NCBI RefSeq assembly: GCF_018687275.1
Contig: NZ_CP061287.1
Location: 248,001 to 312,000, forward strand
Source of the DNA: Polynucleobacter sp. MWH-Aus1W21
GTDB lineage: Bacteria > Pseudomonadota > Gammaproteobacteria > Burkholderiales > Burkholderiaceae
Direction: 5' to 3'
DNA length: 64,000 nucleotides
Notes under the pieces: model-generated
Database searches by the model: none
Seen by the model: only the letters and a program-made list of their open reading frames with translations
Told to the model about the DNA's origin: nothing
Position numbers and translations under genes: made by a program
Shown here: positions 26,273-35,341 of the stretch, piece after piece
How positions within the stretch are numbered: position 1 is the stretch's first letter
Layout: every line of letters starts with the position of its first letter

Positions 26273-26822
26273 AAACCACGTACGTCAAAAAGGTTCAACC
26301 TTGCTGGAGTTAATGGCGGTTGTGCTGATTATTGCTATTGCTGCAACGATAAGTATGCCGCTCTTGCAAGAGCAAATTGCCGTTCGTGAAATCGATACTA
26401 CTGCTCACAGATTTATCGCCCATGCGCACTTCGCGCGTCAGCAAGCTTTGCATACAGGGGAGTCCGTCAAACTCGCCCCCGTGAATGGTGAGCTCTGGGA
26501 AGATGGTTGGGTAATTCAAAGTGGCTGCATTAGCAAGCAAGCGAACTTAAGTTGCCAACCTAAAAATTGGCTTTCCCAGGGCAATATTCGCCCCGTGTAC
26601 TTTAAAGGGGGAGGCAGGCAATTTACTGACCCGCATTCCGGCAAGAGAGGGATTTTGTTTAATGCTGCTGGCGCCGCCAAGACCGATAAAGGTGGGTTTG
26701 TAGCCAATCGCCTGATATTGGGGCACCAAAGGGCTTCCCATCTAGAAAGGCAAATGATTTTGGGGAGCGGTGGACGCTGGCGTATCTGTGATCCCGCTAG
26801 GGATACAAAGCGCTGTCATTGA
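26265..26822 (+). CDS. GspH/FimT family pseudopilin
   Basis: The 185-residue protein has a short leader ending QKG^STLLELMAVVLIIAIAA, a clear prepilin site with Glu at +5. The body carries AHFARQQALHTGESVKL and GWVIQSGC, matching the GspH/FimT pattern of pseudopilins. It starts at a TTG that overlaps the previous gene by 8 bases. No pilE, pilY1 or assembly ATPase is nearby, so the rest of the pilus machinery is elsewhere. Confidence 0.85.
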   Translation: MSKNHVRQKGSTLLELMAVVLIIAIAATISMPLLQEQIAVREIDTTAHRFIAHAHFARQQALHTGESVKLAPVNGELWEDGWVIQSGCISKQANLSCQPKNWLSQGNIRPVYFKGGGRQFTDPHSGKRGILFNAAGAAKTDKGGFVANRLILGHQRASHLERQMILGSGGRWRICDPARDTKRCH

Positions 26823-26839
26823 ATGGTTTAATAGACCCT

Positions 26840-27955
26840 ATGTACAGCGCAGTTGACCACCAAATGATGAGCGAGGCTTTGGCCCAAGCTCAAAAAGCAC
26901 TTTATCTATCCAATCCGAATCCGCGAGTCGGATGTGTCATTGCAAAAGATGAAAAGGTAATTGGGCGCGGCTTTACTCAAGCGGTCGGAAAGGCGCATGC
27001 AGAAGTGCAAGCATTGGAAGATGCCAAAGCCCAGGGTAACGATGTTGTAGGCTCAACAATCTATGTGACCTTAGAACCATGTAGTCATACAGGTAGAACG
27101 CCTCCTTGCGTGGACGCTTTACTAGCAGCTAAGCCAGCAAAGGTGATTGTTGCGATGTCTGATCCTAATCCGCTTGTAGCCGGTGAAGGTTTGGAAAAGC
27201 TAAGAGCTGCCGGCATTGAAGTGCAATGTGGGTTGCTAGAGGCAGAAGCGCAATCACTCAATCGTGGATTTATTTCTAGAATGACACGTGGCTTGCCATG
27301 GGTACGCATGAAGATTGCGGCTAGCCTCGATGGTAAAACTGCTTTGCCCGATGGCCATAGTCAATGGATTACAGGTCCACTTGCTCGAGCTGATGGTCAT
27401 CACTGGCGCGCACAAGCTTGTGCCATCGTTACAGGTGTTGGCACCGTAAAAGAGGATGATCCTAGTCTGAACGTGAGAGAGGTTGAGACTCAAAGACAGC
27501 CGATGCGAATCATTATTGATTCTAAATTAGAGACTCCACAAACAGCTAAGATTTTGCAAAAACCAGAGCTATCTGGTGTATTGATCGTATGCGCAAATCT
27601 AGATAGTCCTGAGACGCAAGCAAAGGCCAAGAATTTTGAGGCGCGCGGCATTCAAGTGATCGCAATGGCTAATGCATTTGGTAAGGTGGATTTGCCGACC
27701 CTATTCTCCTATCTCGCCAAAGAGCGTGAGATGAATGAAATCCATATTGAATCTGGCTTTAAGCTCAATAGCTCAATGCTCAGGGAAGATTGTGTAGATG
27801 AGCTGTTGCTCTATTACGCGCCGTTCCTAATGGGTGAGGGCATTGGCATGGCTAATGTTGGCCCATTAAATGAATTAAGTCAGCGCCAGAACTGGCAGAT
27901 CATAGATCAAACCCTTTTTTGTCCTGATCTGCGCTTACGTCTAATTAAGAACTAA
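26840..27955 (+). CDS. ribD: Bifunctional diaminohydroxyphosphoribosylaminopyrimidine deaminase / 5-amino-6-(5-phosphoribosylamino)uracil reductase
   Basis: The product of about 371 residues catalyses two consecutive riboflavin steps. The N-terminal deaminase domain has HAEVQAL and EPCSHTGRTPPC, the zinc ligands; NPNPRVGCVI precedes them. From about residue 150 the reductase domain has WVRMKIAASLDGKTA and ESGFKLNSSML. ATG 26840 was taken over a TTG at 26819 because it removes an overlap with the pilin gene and gives a normal N terminus. ribE follows after 9 bases. Confidence 0.95.
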   Translation: MYSAVDHQMMSEALAQAQKALYLSNPNPRVGCVIAKDEKVIGRGFTQAVGKAHAEVQALEDAKAQGNDVVGSTIYVTLEPCSHTGRTPPCVDALLAAKPAKVIVAMSDPNPLVAGEGLEKLRAAGIEVQCGLLEAEAQSLNRGFISRMTRGLPWVRMKIAASLDGKTALPDGHSQWITGPLARADGHHWRAQACAIVTGVGTVKEDDPSLNVREVETQRQPMRIIIDSKLETPQTAKILQKPELSGVLIVCANLDSPETQAKAKNFEARGIQVIAMANAFGKVDLPTLFSYLAKEREMNEIHIESGFKLNSSMLREDCVDELLLYYAPFLMGEGIGMANVGPLNELSQRQNWQIIDQTLFCPDLRLRLIKN

Positions 27956-27964
27956 AATCAGATC

Positions 27965-28582
27965 ATGTTTACAGGAATCATCACGGCCGTCGGCCAAATC
28001 AAAAGTGTCCAAGCAAAAGGCGATGGCCTTCATCTCCTTGTAGAGGTGCCTGAGGGTTACCTTGACGATGTTGCTTTGGGTGACAGTATTGCGATTCAGG
28101 GTGCGTGTATGACAGCTACCCAATTAACAAAAAATTCTTTTGCTTTAGATATCTCCCGTGAGTCACTGAATAAAACAGTAGGTTTGGATAAAGTGGGAGC
28201 AGTTAATTTAGAGAAGGCACTGCGTTTAAATGATCGTCTTGGTGGTCATTTGGTGAGCGGTCACGTAGATGGCGTAGGAAGAGTTGCCCACTTCTCTCAA
28301 GTGACTAACGATGCCTATGGATCTTGGCTGCTTCAGATCGAGGCTCCTAAAGAACTAGCCCCGTTTTTGGCATACAAAGGTTCTATCGTTGTGAATGGCG
28401 TATCGCTTACAGTGAACAAGACTGAAGACAGTGCCACTGCTTGTATTGTCGACATCAATATCATCCCTCACACCTTAGAAAACACTACTCTGGGAAAGCT
28501 TGTGCAAGGCGATGTAGTAAATCTAGAGATAGATTTGATCGCGCGCTACGTGGCTCGTATGCTTGAGACGCAAGCAAAATAA
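27965..28582 (+). CDS. ribE: Riboflavin synthase, alpha subunit
   Basis: The 205-residue enzyme dismutates two lumazines to riboflavin. It opens MFTGIITAVGQI, the invariant start of the family, and has two similar lumazine-binding halves: GDSIAIQGACMT in the first and KGSIVVNGVSLT in the second. GGHLVSGHVDG is also present. It is cotranscribed with ribD. Together with ribBA and ribH across the pilin genes, only a functional RibA remains unseen among the riboflavin ring-forming enzymes. Confidence 0.97.
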   Translation: MFTGIITAVGQIKSVQAKGDGLHLLVEVPEGYLDDVALGDSIAIQGACMTATQLTKNSFALDISRESLNKTVGLDKVGAVNLEKALRLNDRLGGHLVSGHVDGVGRVAHFSQVTNDAYGSWLLQIEAPKELAPFLAYKGSIVVNGVSLTVNKTEDSATACIVDINIIPHTLENTTLGKLVQGDVVNLEIDLIARYVARMLETQAK

Positions 28583-28607
28583 TTTAGATAAATTATTTGT
28601 TTTTTTG
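28578..28607 (+). terminator. AT-rich hairpin with T-tract after ribE
   Basis: AATAATTTA and TAAATTATT form a 9-bp stem with a tiny 2-base loop that overlaps the ribE stop codon, followed by TGTTTTTTT. The stem has no G-C pairs, so its strength is doubtful. Confidence 0.35.
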
Positions 28608-29336
28608 GTAGCGCGTAGGATCGTTCACATTAGCCTGCTTAAAGCCAGCTTGCCTTAGGCGGCAAGATTCACATTCACCACAGGCTTCACCTAAATCATT
28701 GGCTTGATAGCAAGATACCGTTTGGGAGTAGTCCACACCCATGGTGTTGCCTAGTTGAATGATCTGAGCCTTAGTAAGGTTGATGATTGGCGCATGTACC
28801 CGAAAGCGATTCTCATCATTAATGGCTTCAACGCCAGCTTTGGTAGCAAGATTGGCCATGTGTTCAAAAGAGGCTACGTACTCCGGTCTGCAATCAGGAT
28901 ACCCAGAATAATCCACTGCATTAGCACCATAGAAAACATCTAAGCCGCCCAATGACTCTGCCCAACCTAGGGCGAGAGATAGCAAGATCGTATTGCGTGC
29001 AGGTACATAGGTCACAGGGATTTCTTGATCCTTGCCTGGAGTAACAGGAACTGCGATAGAGGAGTCCGTTAAAGCAGAACCCCCGAAGCGAGTGAGATCT
29101 AAATTCACCACTTCATGACGGGCAATACCAATTTGCTTTGCGATATGTTTTGCGGCTGCAAGCTCAGAGGAGTGTCTTTGCCCATAACCCACAGAAAGGG
29201 CGTAAGGCGTGTAACCGAGATCTTTCGCTAGAGCTAAAACAGTAGTGGAGTCTAGCCCGCCAGAAAATAAGATGACTGCAGGAGCACCGGGCTTACGTGG
29301 CGCCAGTGATTCATATGCAGCAGATAATTTAGACAT
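28593..29336 (-). CDS. queC: 7-cyano-7-deazaguanine synthase
   Basis: The 247-residue ATP-dependent enzyme converts 7-carboxy-7-deazaguanine to preQ0 in queuosine synthesis. LFSGGLDSTT is the PP-loop. The four zinc cysteines lie near the C terminus: one in SCYQAND, then ACGECESCRLRQ. Length is normal. It is the last gene downstream of cpoB (20-base gap), the common tol-pal-cpoB-queC order. Confidence 0.96.
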   Translation of the reverse strand: MSKLSAAYESLAPRKPGAPAVILFSGGLDSTTVLALAKDLGYTPYALSVGYGQRHSSELAAAKHIAKQIGIARHEVVNLDLTRFGGSALTDSSIAVPVTPGKDQEIPVTYVPARNTILLSLALGWAESLGGLDVFYGANAVDYSGYPDCRPEYVASFEHMANLATKAGVEAINDENRFRVHAPIINLTKAQIIQLGNTMGVDYSQTVSCYQANDLGEACGECESCRLRQAGFKQANVNDPTRYQKNK

Positions 29337-29356
29337 ACTTAGACAGGGATGAAGAA

Positions 29357-30088
29357 TTACTTTGTCGCAGTAATCATTTGTTGCGCATCTTTGGCTGCGT
29401 CCGTATCTGGGTATTTGGCGATGATTTCGCTAAATGTTTTTTTAGCTGCAGCCTTATTGCCGCTTTCTAATTGAGCATTGCCTAAGGTAACCATCGCGGC
29501 AGGAATGCGCGGATGGTTTGGGTACTTCTTAATCAGATTTTGGAGTTGACTAATTGCACCTGTGTATTCCTTATTCGCATACTTGCTATTGCCACTCCAG
29601 TAGAGTGCAAGTGGTAAGTAAGGGCTTTTGGGGTATTTTGTAGTGAATGCAGCAAAGCTATCGTCAGCCTTTTTCAGGTTGCCCGCTTGAAATGCTTTTA
29701 GTGCATCTTCATAGGCTTTCTTTTCGCCAGGTTGAACACTACCACTCACGCCTTCAATCGTGACAGTGCGTGGTTCAAAATTACCTAAGCGCGTATCTAA
29801 ATCTTGGTAATAAGTTTTTTGACTGGTGTTGATATCTTCGCCTTGCTTCTCAAGCTCTTCTACCTTGCCACGTAGCTCTGCGTTTTCAGTTTTGAGCTTA
29901 TCTATTTGACCCTGCAACTCAAGCTGGGTAGTCGCTAGAGACTTACGCAGATCTAAAATGGCCTTACGGGCTTCGTCATCAGAGAAAAGGGCCCAGGCAC
30001 TGTTGGATGCACTCAAACAAATGAGTGCGGCACCTAAACAAAACGCTCGTGAGAGCGTTTGTTTTGTTGAGTGAGAAAGCACCATCAT
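29357..30088 (-). CDS. cpoB: Cell division coordinator CpoB (Tol-Pal system protein YbgF)
   Basis: The 243-residue periplasmic protein has a signal peptide (to about residue 33, SAWA^LF). A coiled coil follows at about 45-90 (LQGQIDKLKTENAELRGKVE), and three TPR-like repeats at about 120-240, ending with TDAAKDAQQMI. It links Tol-Pal to septal peptidoglycan synthesis. The start overlaps the pal stop by one base (TAATG); a second ATG directly follows. Confidence 0.93.
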   Translation of the reverse strand: MMVLSHSTKQTLSRAFCLGAALICLSASNSAWALFSDDEARKAILDLRKSLATTQLELQGQIDKLKTENAELRGKVEELEKQGEDINTSQKTYYQDLDTRLGNFEPRTVTIEGVSGSVQPGEKKAYEDALKAFQAGNLKKADDSFAAFTTKYPKSPYLPLALYWSGNSKYANKEYTGAISQLQNLIKKYPNHPRIPAAMVTLGNAQLESGNKAAAKKTFSEIIAKYPDTDAAKDAQQMITATK

Positions 30089-30591
30089 TAATTAGTGATG
30101 TAAACAATGTCAGCGCGGCGGTTTTGAGCCCAAGCTGCTTCGTTATCACCTTCTGCTTTTGGCTTTTCTTTACCAAAGCTTACCGCTTCCATTTGGTCAT
30201 CGGAAACGCCCATCAAGTTCAATGACTTGCGTACCGCATCAGAACGACGTTGGCCAAGTGCCAAGTTGTACTCTGCTGTGCCACGTTCATCGGTATTACC
30301 TTGAATGATGATCTTTTGCTTTGGATTAGCCTTTAGATAGCTGGCGTGAGTCGACAACATTTTTTGGTATTTAGTCTGAACAGTGAACTCATCAAAACCG
30401 AAGTAAACACTTTTCTCAAAAAGAGGGCTGTTTGGATCATTCCAAGGCTGTGAACCAAATCTGCCGCTGCCACCGCTTCCATTTGCGCCATCGGTATCGT
30501 CCAATTTAACGCTAGAGCATGCAGCCATCAAAAATGCTGTGGCGCCGATGAGGGCAAATGTCGCTGCGCGACGTGCGATAGAAATCTTCAT
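30088..30591 (-). CDS. pal: Peptidoglycan-associated lipoprotein Pal
   Basis: The 167-residue outer-membrane lipoprotein has the lipobox LMAAC with acylated Cys at residue 25. A Gly/Ser-rich linker follows, then the OmpA-like peptidoglycan-binding domain with GNTDERGTAEYNLALGQRRSDAV. It interacts with TolB and the cell wall. A 119-base spacer with a hairpin separates it from tolB, so it may have its own expression control. Confidence 0.96.
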   Translation of the reverse strand: MKISIARRAATFALIGATAFLMAACSSVKLDDTDGANGSGGSGRFGSQPWNDPNSPLFEKSVYFGFDEFTVQTKYQKMLSTHASYLKANPKQKIIIQGNTDERGTAEYNLALGQRRSDAVRKSLNLMGVSDDQMEAVSFGKEKPKAEGDNEAAWAQNRRADIVYITN

Positions 30592-30676
30592 GAATTTTCC
30601 TTTTTCCTACGAGCTGATTCTAAAAATGAGTCAATAGTTAATATTATGCCCCTAAGATCATCAAAAGTAACTATTT

Positions 30677-30697
30677 CAACCCCTTAATAAGGGGTTG
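30677..30697 (-). terminator. Hairpin in the tolB-pal spacer
   Basis: CAACCCCTT (30677-30685) and AAGGGGTTG (30689-30697) form a perfect 9-bp stem with a 3-base loop just after tolB. The minus-strand continuation is only weakly U-rich, so a partial terminator or an RNA-processing site is more likely than a strong stop. Confidence 0.4.
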
Positions 30698-30710
30698 TTC
30701 TCAGCTAAGG

Positions 30711-32021
30711 TTAGTCCATGAAAGGACCCCAGGACGGTTGACGAACATCGGATCCTGGAATGCTTAGTACTTGTTTGGAGTTGCCATCTACAGAAACGGC
30801 AGCTAGAACTCGCTTACCACCTACTTTTGTGGAGTAAAGAACATAGCGACCATTTGCGGCAAAGGATGGGGATTCATCACTAGTACCTTCAGTGAGGGCT
30901 TGCGCATCACCAGTAGCCAAATTGAGAATATACAGACGATAGGCACCACCAATGTTGGCGATGTAGGCTAGATATTTGCCATCGGGTGAGATGCGAGGAG
31001 AGGTAACGAAACCTTGTTTGAAGGTTACGCGCTTTACACCTTCGGCCTGTTCGCCATCGGCGCTCATACGATAGATTTGAGGATTGCCACCACGATCGCT
31101 GGTGAAATAGATGTAACGACCATCAGCAGAGTATTGTGGTTCGGTATCAATTGTGTTGCCACGAGTTAAGCGATGTAAGCCTGTGCCATCTGCGTTGATG
31201 CCGTAGATCTGTGTATTGCCATCTTTAGATAGTGAAATGGCCAATTTTCTGCCATCGGGTGACCAAGCAGGCGCACTGTTATTACCTTTCTGATTTGAAA
31301 GAGAGATGCGACGACCGGTGGCGAGTTCGTGAACATAGATAACCGGTTTGCGATCTTCAAAAGAAACGTAAGCTACTTTCTTGCCATCTGGTGACCATGA
31401 TGGTGAGATGATTGGCTCGCCACTATTCATGGCGTTACGAATATTTTGACCATCTGCATCAGAAATTACAAGGCGATAGCGCTTGCCATCCTTGATGACA
31501 TAAGAGAGACGGGTGGAAAATACGCCGCGCTCACCAAGTAATTTATAAATAATGTCATCGGCGATTTTATGTGCTGCTGCACGCAAATTGTCTGCGCTAG
31601 AGTTGAGGTTTAAGCCGCCAAGACTGACCGATTTACGAATGTCAAATAGTTTGTAGTGAATCTCAAATTGACCATTGCCTGTTTGCACAACTGATCCCAC
31701 TACCAATGCATCAGCACCGCGTGCTGCCCAAGATTTGTAATTCGGAGTACCTTCATCGCTCTCAACGGCATTACCATTCTCGGTATTTTTAAAGTAACCG
31801 CTGCGAGCTAAATCCTGACGAATGATTTCAGTAACGCTGGTTGGTAATTTGGTCTCATCCTTAAAGCGCATGACTGCGATTGGGTAGAGTGACTGACCTA
31901 CACCAGTGATTTCAATATTCATCTGCGCCAGCGCAGGCGATGCGAGGCTTATGCATAGAGCAATAACAATTAAGCCAAAAGAGTTCAGTTTGGATATCAA
32001 TCTTTTTGCTGTTTGCAACAT
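30711..32021 (-). CDS. tolB: Tol-Pal system beta-propeller protein TolB
   Basis: The 436-residue periplasmic protein has a signal peptide ending SPALA^Q near residue 32, an N-terminal mixed domain to about 170, and a six-bladed propeller of repeats such as SPSWSPDGKKVAYVS, APAWSPDGRKLAIS and SPRISPDGKYLAYI. It connects Pal with TolA. It is 3 bases after tolA. All blades appear intact. Confidence 0.96.
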   Translation of the reverse strand: MLQTAKRLISKLNSFGLIVIALCISLASPALAQMNIEITGVGQSLYPIAVMRFKDETKLPTSVTEIIRQDLARSGYFKNTENGNAVESDEGTPNYKSWAARGADALVVGSVVQTGNGQFEIHYKLFDIRKSVSLGGLNLNSSADNLRAAAHKIADDIIYKLLGERGVFSTRLSYVIKDGKRYRLVISDADGQNIRNAMNSGEPIISPSWSPDGKKVAYVSFEDRKPVIYVHELATGRRISLSNQKGNNSAPAWSPDGRKLAISLSKDGNTQIYGINADGTGLHRLTRGNTIDTEPQYSADGRYIYFTSDRGGNPQIYRMSADGEQAEGVKRVTFKQGFVTSPRISPDGKYLAYIANIGGAYRLYILNLATGDAQALTEGTSDESPSFAANGRYVLYSTKVGGKRVLAAVSVDGNSKQVLSIPGSDVRQPSWGPFMD

Positions 32022-32024
32022 GCG

Positions 32025-32846
32025 CTAATCCTTGGGTTTAAAAGTCAGTTTTACTTCGCGTTGTGGAATTTTGCCATTGTCATCTTTTGGTAAGCTCTCT
32101 GCACGTGAAAGTGCCAGTAACACCGCACGATCCCAGCCAGCATTGCCGCTAGAAGACTGAATACTGGTGCTCAAAATAGCTCCATCGGGCGCTAAGTTAA
32201 CCAAAATCACGGCTGCAGGGTTGCCGCTGACGGATTCTGGATTAAAGACGATCAAGGGTCTGACTTTCTTGATTACTTTATCGGTCCATCCAGGAGGGGC
32301 ATTGCCGCCACCGCCAACACCGCTGCCAACGGTGCCGCCGCTACCCCCTTCGGCGCCAGCAGCTGCACGCAGTCGAGCTAGTTGATCCGCGCGCGCTTTT
32401 TCTGCAGCAGCATTTGCTTTAGTTTCTGCAGGAGATTGCGCTTTAGGTACTTCAACTTTTTTCGGCTTCTCAGACTCTTTTTCTTTGATCTTTTCTTTTG
32501 GTGGAGGAGGTTTCACTACTTTCGGTTTTTCTTTTACCACTTCTTTTTTGGGTGGCTCTTTCTCCACCAGCTTTTTCTTGATGGCAATATCAGCAGCTTC
32601 TTCTTTTACTTCTGTTTTGAGTTCGGGCTCTGGTGGCGCTTGAACTTGTGGCGTCGAATCCCAGAGCTCCACTTCGACACCGGAAGATGTGTTGTTGTTC
32701 CAGCTAATACCAATCATTAAAAATGCTAGCAAACCCAAATGCACAATTAACGAAAAAGTAAATGCGCGTTTGGTGCTTTCTTGTTTCGTAAAGCGTCCTC
32801 GCTTGAAGGGCGAGAAGGAGGGTTGAAAAGTCGGAGCGCTATTCAT
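32025..32846 (-). CDS. tolA: Cell envelope integrity protein TolA
   Basis: The protein of about 273 residues has one N-terminal membrane segment at about 29-48 (FSLIVHLGLLAFLMIG). A long Lys/Glu/Pro-rich helical domain spans about 75-155, then a Gly-rich linker, and finally a TonB-like C-terminal domain (VRPLIVFNPESVSG, WDRAVLLALSRAESLP). It couples TolQR energy to Pal. ATG 32846 is preferred to a TTG two codons before. It is shorter than enteric TolA but normal for betaproteobacteria. Confidence 0.93.
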   Translation of the reverse strand: MNSAPTFQPSFSPFKRGRFTKQESTKRAFTFSLIVHLGLLAFLMIGISWNNNTSSGVEVELWDSTPQVQAPPEPELKTEVKEEAADIAIKKKLVEKEPPKKEVVKEKPKVVKPPPPKEKIKEKESEKPKKVEVPKAQSPAETKANAAAEKARADQLARLRAAAGAEGGSGGTVGSGVGGGGNAPPGWTDKVIKKVRPLIVFNPESVSGNPAAVILVNLAPDGAILSTSIQSSSGNAGWDRAVLLALSRAESLPKDDNGKIPQREVKLTFKPKD

Positions 32847-32872
32847 GAGCAATTAAAACAAGCCTCTAAGCC

Positions 32873-33292
32873 TTATTGGGTCTTGACCGCAAGTCCAACG
32901 CGCTTCACGCCATTCTCTTTGAGCTTGGACATAACTTCCATCACTGTTTCATACTTAATAGATTTATCAGCTGCAATCACAATGGGTTGCTCAGCAGACT
33001 TTTCTGCTTGTGAACGAGCAAAGGCACCAAGCTCAAATTTATTGAGTGTTTGTGTTGGGTCGCCATCTTTTTTCACAATGACATTTTCATTAGCATCAAT
33101 AGTTAAAAAGACTGGCGGCAAAGATTGCACTTTTGCGCCACCAACTGTTGGCAAATTGACAACGCCAGGATTAACCATCGGCGCAGTAACCATAAAGATC
33201 ACGAGTAATACCAGCATCACATCGATATACGGTACGACGTTGATGTCAGACATTGCCCGACGTTTGTTTTTGCGTAATGAAGATCCGGCCAT
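32873..33292 (-). CDS. tolR: Protein TolR
   Basis: The 139-residue protein is an ExbD/TolR-type subunit. After a basic N terminus comes INVVPYIDVMLVLLVIFMV, the membrane helix with the proton-path Asp, and then a periplasmic domain ending VMSKLKENGVKRVGLAVKTQ. With TolQ it forms the proton-driven motor for TolA. The gap from tolQ is 36 bases. Confidence 0.95.
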   Translation of the reverse strand: MAGSSLRKNKRRAMSDINVVPYIDVMLVLLVIFMVTAPMVNPGVVNLPTVGGAKVQSLPPVFLTIDANENVIVKKDGDPTQTLNKFELGAFARSQAEKSAEQPIVIAADKSIKYETVMEVMSKLKENGVKRVGLAVKTQ

Positions 33293-33328
33293 AAATTTTT
33301 TCGCTTATAGATTCACTTATTTGTTCAA

Positions 33329-33985
33329 TTAACGTCCAGCAGTTTGACGCTGCAAGATGTTGGTGAACTCTTCAATGAATGTTTCAAAGCGAATAGAGAG
33401 GCGATCTACATCAGTGGCTGCGCGGTTGTAGGCAACAACCGCTGGAATCGCTGCAAACAAACCAATCGCAGTTGCAACGAGTGCTTCAGCAATACCAGGG
33501 GCAACCGCTGCCAAGGTGGCGTTTTGGACGTTAGCCAAACCGCGGAAGGCGTGCATGATGCCCCAAACAGTGCCAAAGAGGCCGATATAGGGGGAGACTG
33601 AGCCTACAGACGCTAAGAACGGTAGATTGGCCTCTAGGAGGTCCATTTCACGCTGGTAGGTGGCTTTCATGGCACGGCGAGCAGCGTCAATCTCACGACC
33701 TTTGGTGAACTCTTGCATGCCAGCTTCAAAAATGTGCTCCAGGACCGCGTCATTGCGGGTATTGCGCTGGGCGGCCTCTAGGAGGGTATTTAGGCCACCA
33801 CCAGACCAGAAATCGCGCTCAAAACGCTCTGTATCTTGTCTAACCCCTCGCAAAACAGCGGTTTTCTTGAAAATAATGGTCCAAGAGGCTATGGACATGC
33901 TCAGCAATAACAACATTACCAACTGTACTAAAAGGCTGGCATTGAGGACTAGAGAGAGGAAGGAGAGGTCTTGTGTAGAGGTCAT
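33329..33985 (-). CDS. tolQ: Protein TolQ
   Basis: The 218-residue inner-membrane protein has three hydrophobic segments: about 12-35, 130-150 and 165-185. VSPYIGLFGTVWGIMHAF and LVATAIGLFAAIPAVVAYN are the conserved proton-channel motifs of the TolQ/ExbB/MotA family. It is the first gene of the tolQRAB-pal-cpoB set. The ybgC thioesterase often found upstream is not here; glyA starts divergently 76 bases away. Confidence 0.95.
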   Translation of the reverse strand: MTSTQDLSFLSLVLNASLLVQLVMLLLLSMSIASWTIIFKKTAVLRGVRQDTERFERDFWSGGGLNTLLEAAQRNTRNDAVLEHIFEAGMQEFTKGREIDAARRAMKATYQREMDLLEANLPFLASVGSVSPYIGLFGTVWGIMHAFRGLANVQNATLAAVAPGIAEALVATAIGLFAAIPAVVAYNRAATDVDRLSIRFETFIEEFTNILQRQTAGR

Positions 33986-34061
33986 GGTGGATTTTGTATG
34001 ATGTAGGTTGATTTTACTAAGTTAATCAACTCAGCAATCGAACTTCATCAGGATTATCACC

Positions 34062-35306
34062 ATGTTTGACCGTCAAAACACTTTAGCCAAAACCGACCCC
34101 CAGTTATGGGAAGCCATTCAGAATGAAAATAAGCGTCAGGAAGACCATATTGAGCTGATTGCTTCTGAAAACTACACCTCTCCAGCGGTTATGGAAGCTC
34201 AAGGATCCCAATTAACCAATAAGTACGCTGAAGGGTATCCAGGTAAGCGTTACTACGGCGGTTGTGAATTCGTGGATGTAGCTGAGCAATTGGCGATTGA
34301 TCGCGTAAAGACTTTGTTTGGAGCTGAAGCAGCGAACGTGCAACCTCATTGCGGCGCATCTGCTAACCAAGCAGTATTTTTGGCATTCTTAAAACCAGGC
34401 GATACCTTTATGGGTATGAGTCTTGCTGAAGGGGGCCACTTGACCCACGGCATGGCTTTGAACATGAGCGGCAAATGGTTTAATCCGATTGCTTACGGCC
34501 TAGATAAAAACGAAGAGATTGATTACGAGCAAATGGAACGTCTCGCTCGCGAGCACAAACCTAAATTGATTATTGCTGGCGCATCTGCTTACTCAAAGAA
34601 AATTGACTTTGAGCGTATTGGTAAATTAGCAAAAGAAGTTGGCGCAATCTTTATGGTTGATATGGCTCACTATGCTGGTCTCGTTGCAGCTGGTGTTTAT
34701 CCAAACCCAGTGCCACATGCAGATATAGTGACTTCTACAACCCACAAGAGCTTGCGTGGTCCGCGTGGCGGCATCATCTTGATGAAGGCAGAACACGAGA
34801 AAGCAATTAACTCTGCAGTGTTCCCAGGCTTACAGGGTGGTCCTTTGATGCACGTGATTGCTGCTAAAGCAGTGGCATTTAAAGAGGCAGCAGAGCCAGG
34901 CTTCAAAGATTATCAAAAGCAAGTAGTTGCAAATGCGAAAGCGCTTGCAGAGACTTTAATTGCTCGTGGCTTACGCATTGTTTCTGGCGGTACAGACTCA
35001 CATGTGATGTTGGTGGATTTGCGTGCAAAGAAAATGACCGGTAAAGAAGCTGAGCGTGTATTGGGTGAAGCGCATATCACTTGTAACAAAAACGGTATTC
35101 CAAATGATCCAGAAAAACCAATGGTGACTAGTGGTATTCGTTTGGGTTCACCAGCGATGACTACTCGTGGATTTAAAGAGGCAGAAGCAAGACAGGTAGG
35201 TAACTTCATTGCTGATGTTTTGGATAATCCAAATGATCCAGAAAATATCGCTAAGGTACGCGCACAAGTATCAGAGTTGACTAAACGTTTCCCTGTTTAC
35301 GGTTAA
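34062..35306 (+). CDS. glyA: Serine hydroxymethyltransferase
   Basis: The 414-residue PLP enzyme interconverts serine and glycine with tetrahydrofolate. The Schiff-base lysine is Lys229 in TTTHKSLRGPRGG, at the same number as in E. coli. ASENYTSPAVMEAQGS and VDMAHYAGLVAAG are also present. The ATG lies after CAGGATTATCACC, a usable ribosome site. nrdR follows 35 bases later, a widespread pairing in proteobacteria. Confidence 0.97.
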   Translation: MFDRQNTLAKTDPQLWEAIQNENKRQEDHIELIASENYTSPAVMEAQGSQLTNKYAEGYPGKRYYGGCEFVDVAEQLAIDRVKTLFGAEAANVQPHCGASANQAVFLAFLKPGDTFMGMSLAEGGHLTHGMALNMSGKWFNPIAYGLDKNEEIDYEQMERLAREHKPKLIIAGASAYSKKIDFERIGKLAKEVGAIFMVDMAHYAGLVAAGVYPNPVPHADIVTSTTHKSLRGPRGGIILMKAEHEKAINSAVFPGLQGGPLMHVIAAKAVAFKEAAEPGFKDYQKQVVANAKALAETLIARGLRIVSGGTDSHVMLVDLRAKKMTGKEAERVLGEAHITCNKNGIPNDPEKPMVTSGIRLGSPAMTTRGFKEAEARQVGNFIADVLDNPNDPENIAKVRAQVSELTKRFPVYG

Positions 35307-35341
35307 GTAACAAGTAACCTGACAAAGAAAAGAAGAGTTCA

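Noticed and set aside
32382..32720. 112-codon plus-strand frame rich in Phe and Arg
   Set aside because: It is the complement of the Lys/Glu-rich tolA helix, which forces Phe/Leu-rich antisense codons.
34007..34030. 7-bp inverted repeat (GTTGATT/AATCAAC) upstream of glyA as a riboswitch or operator
   Set aside because: Too short and AT-rich to stand out, and no glycine or SAM riboswitch features accompany it.
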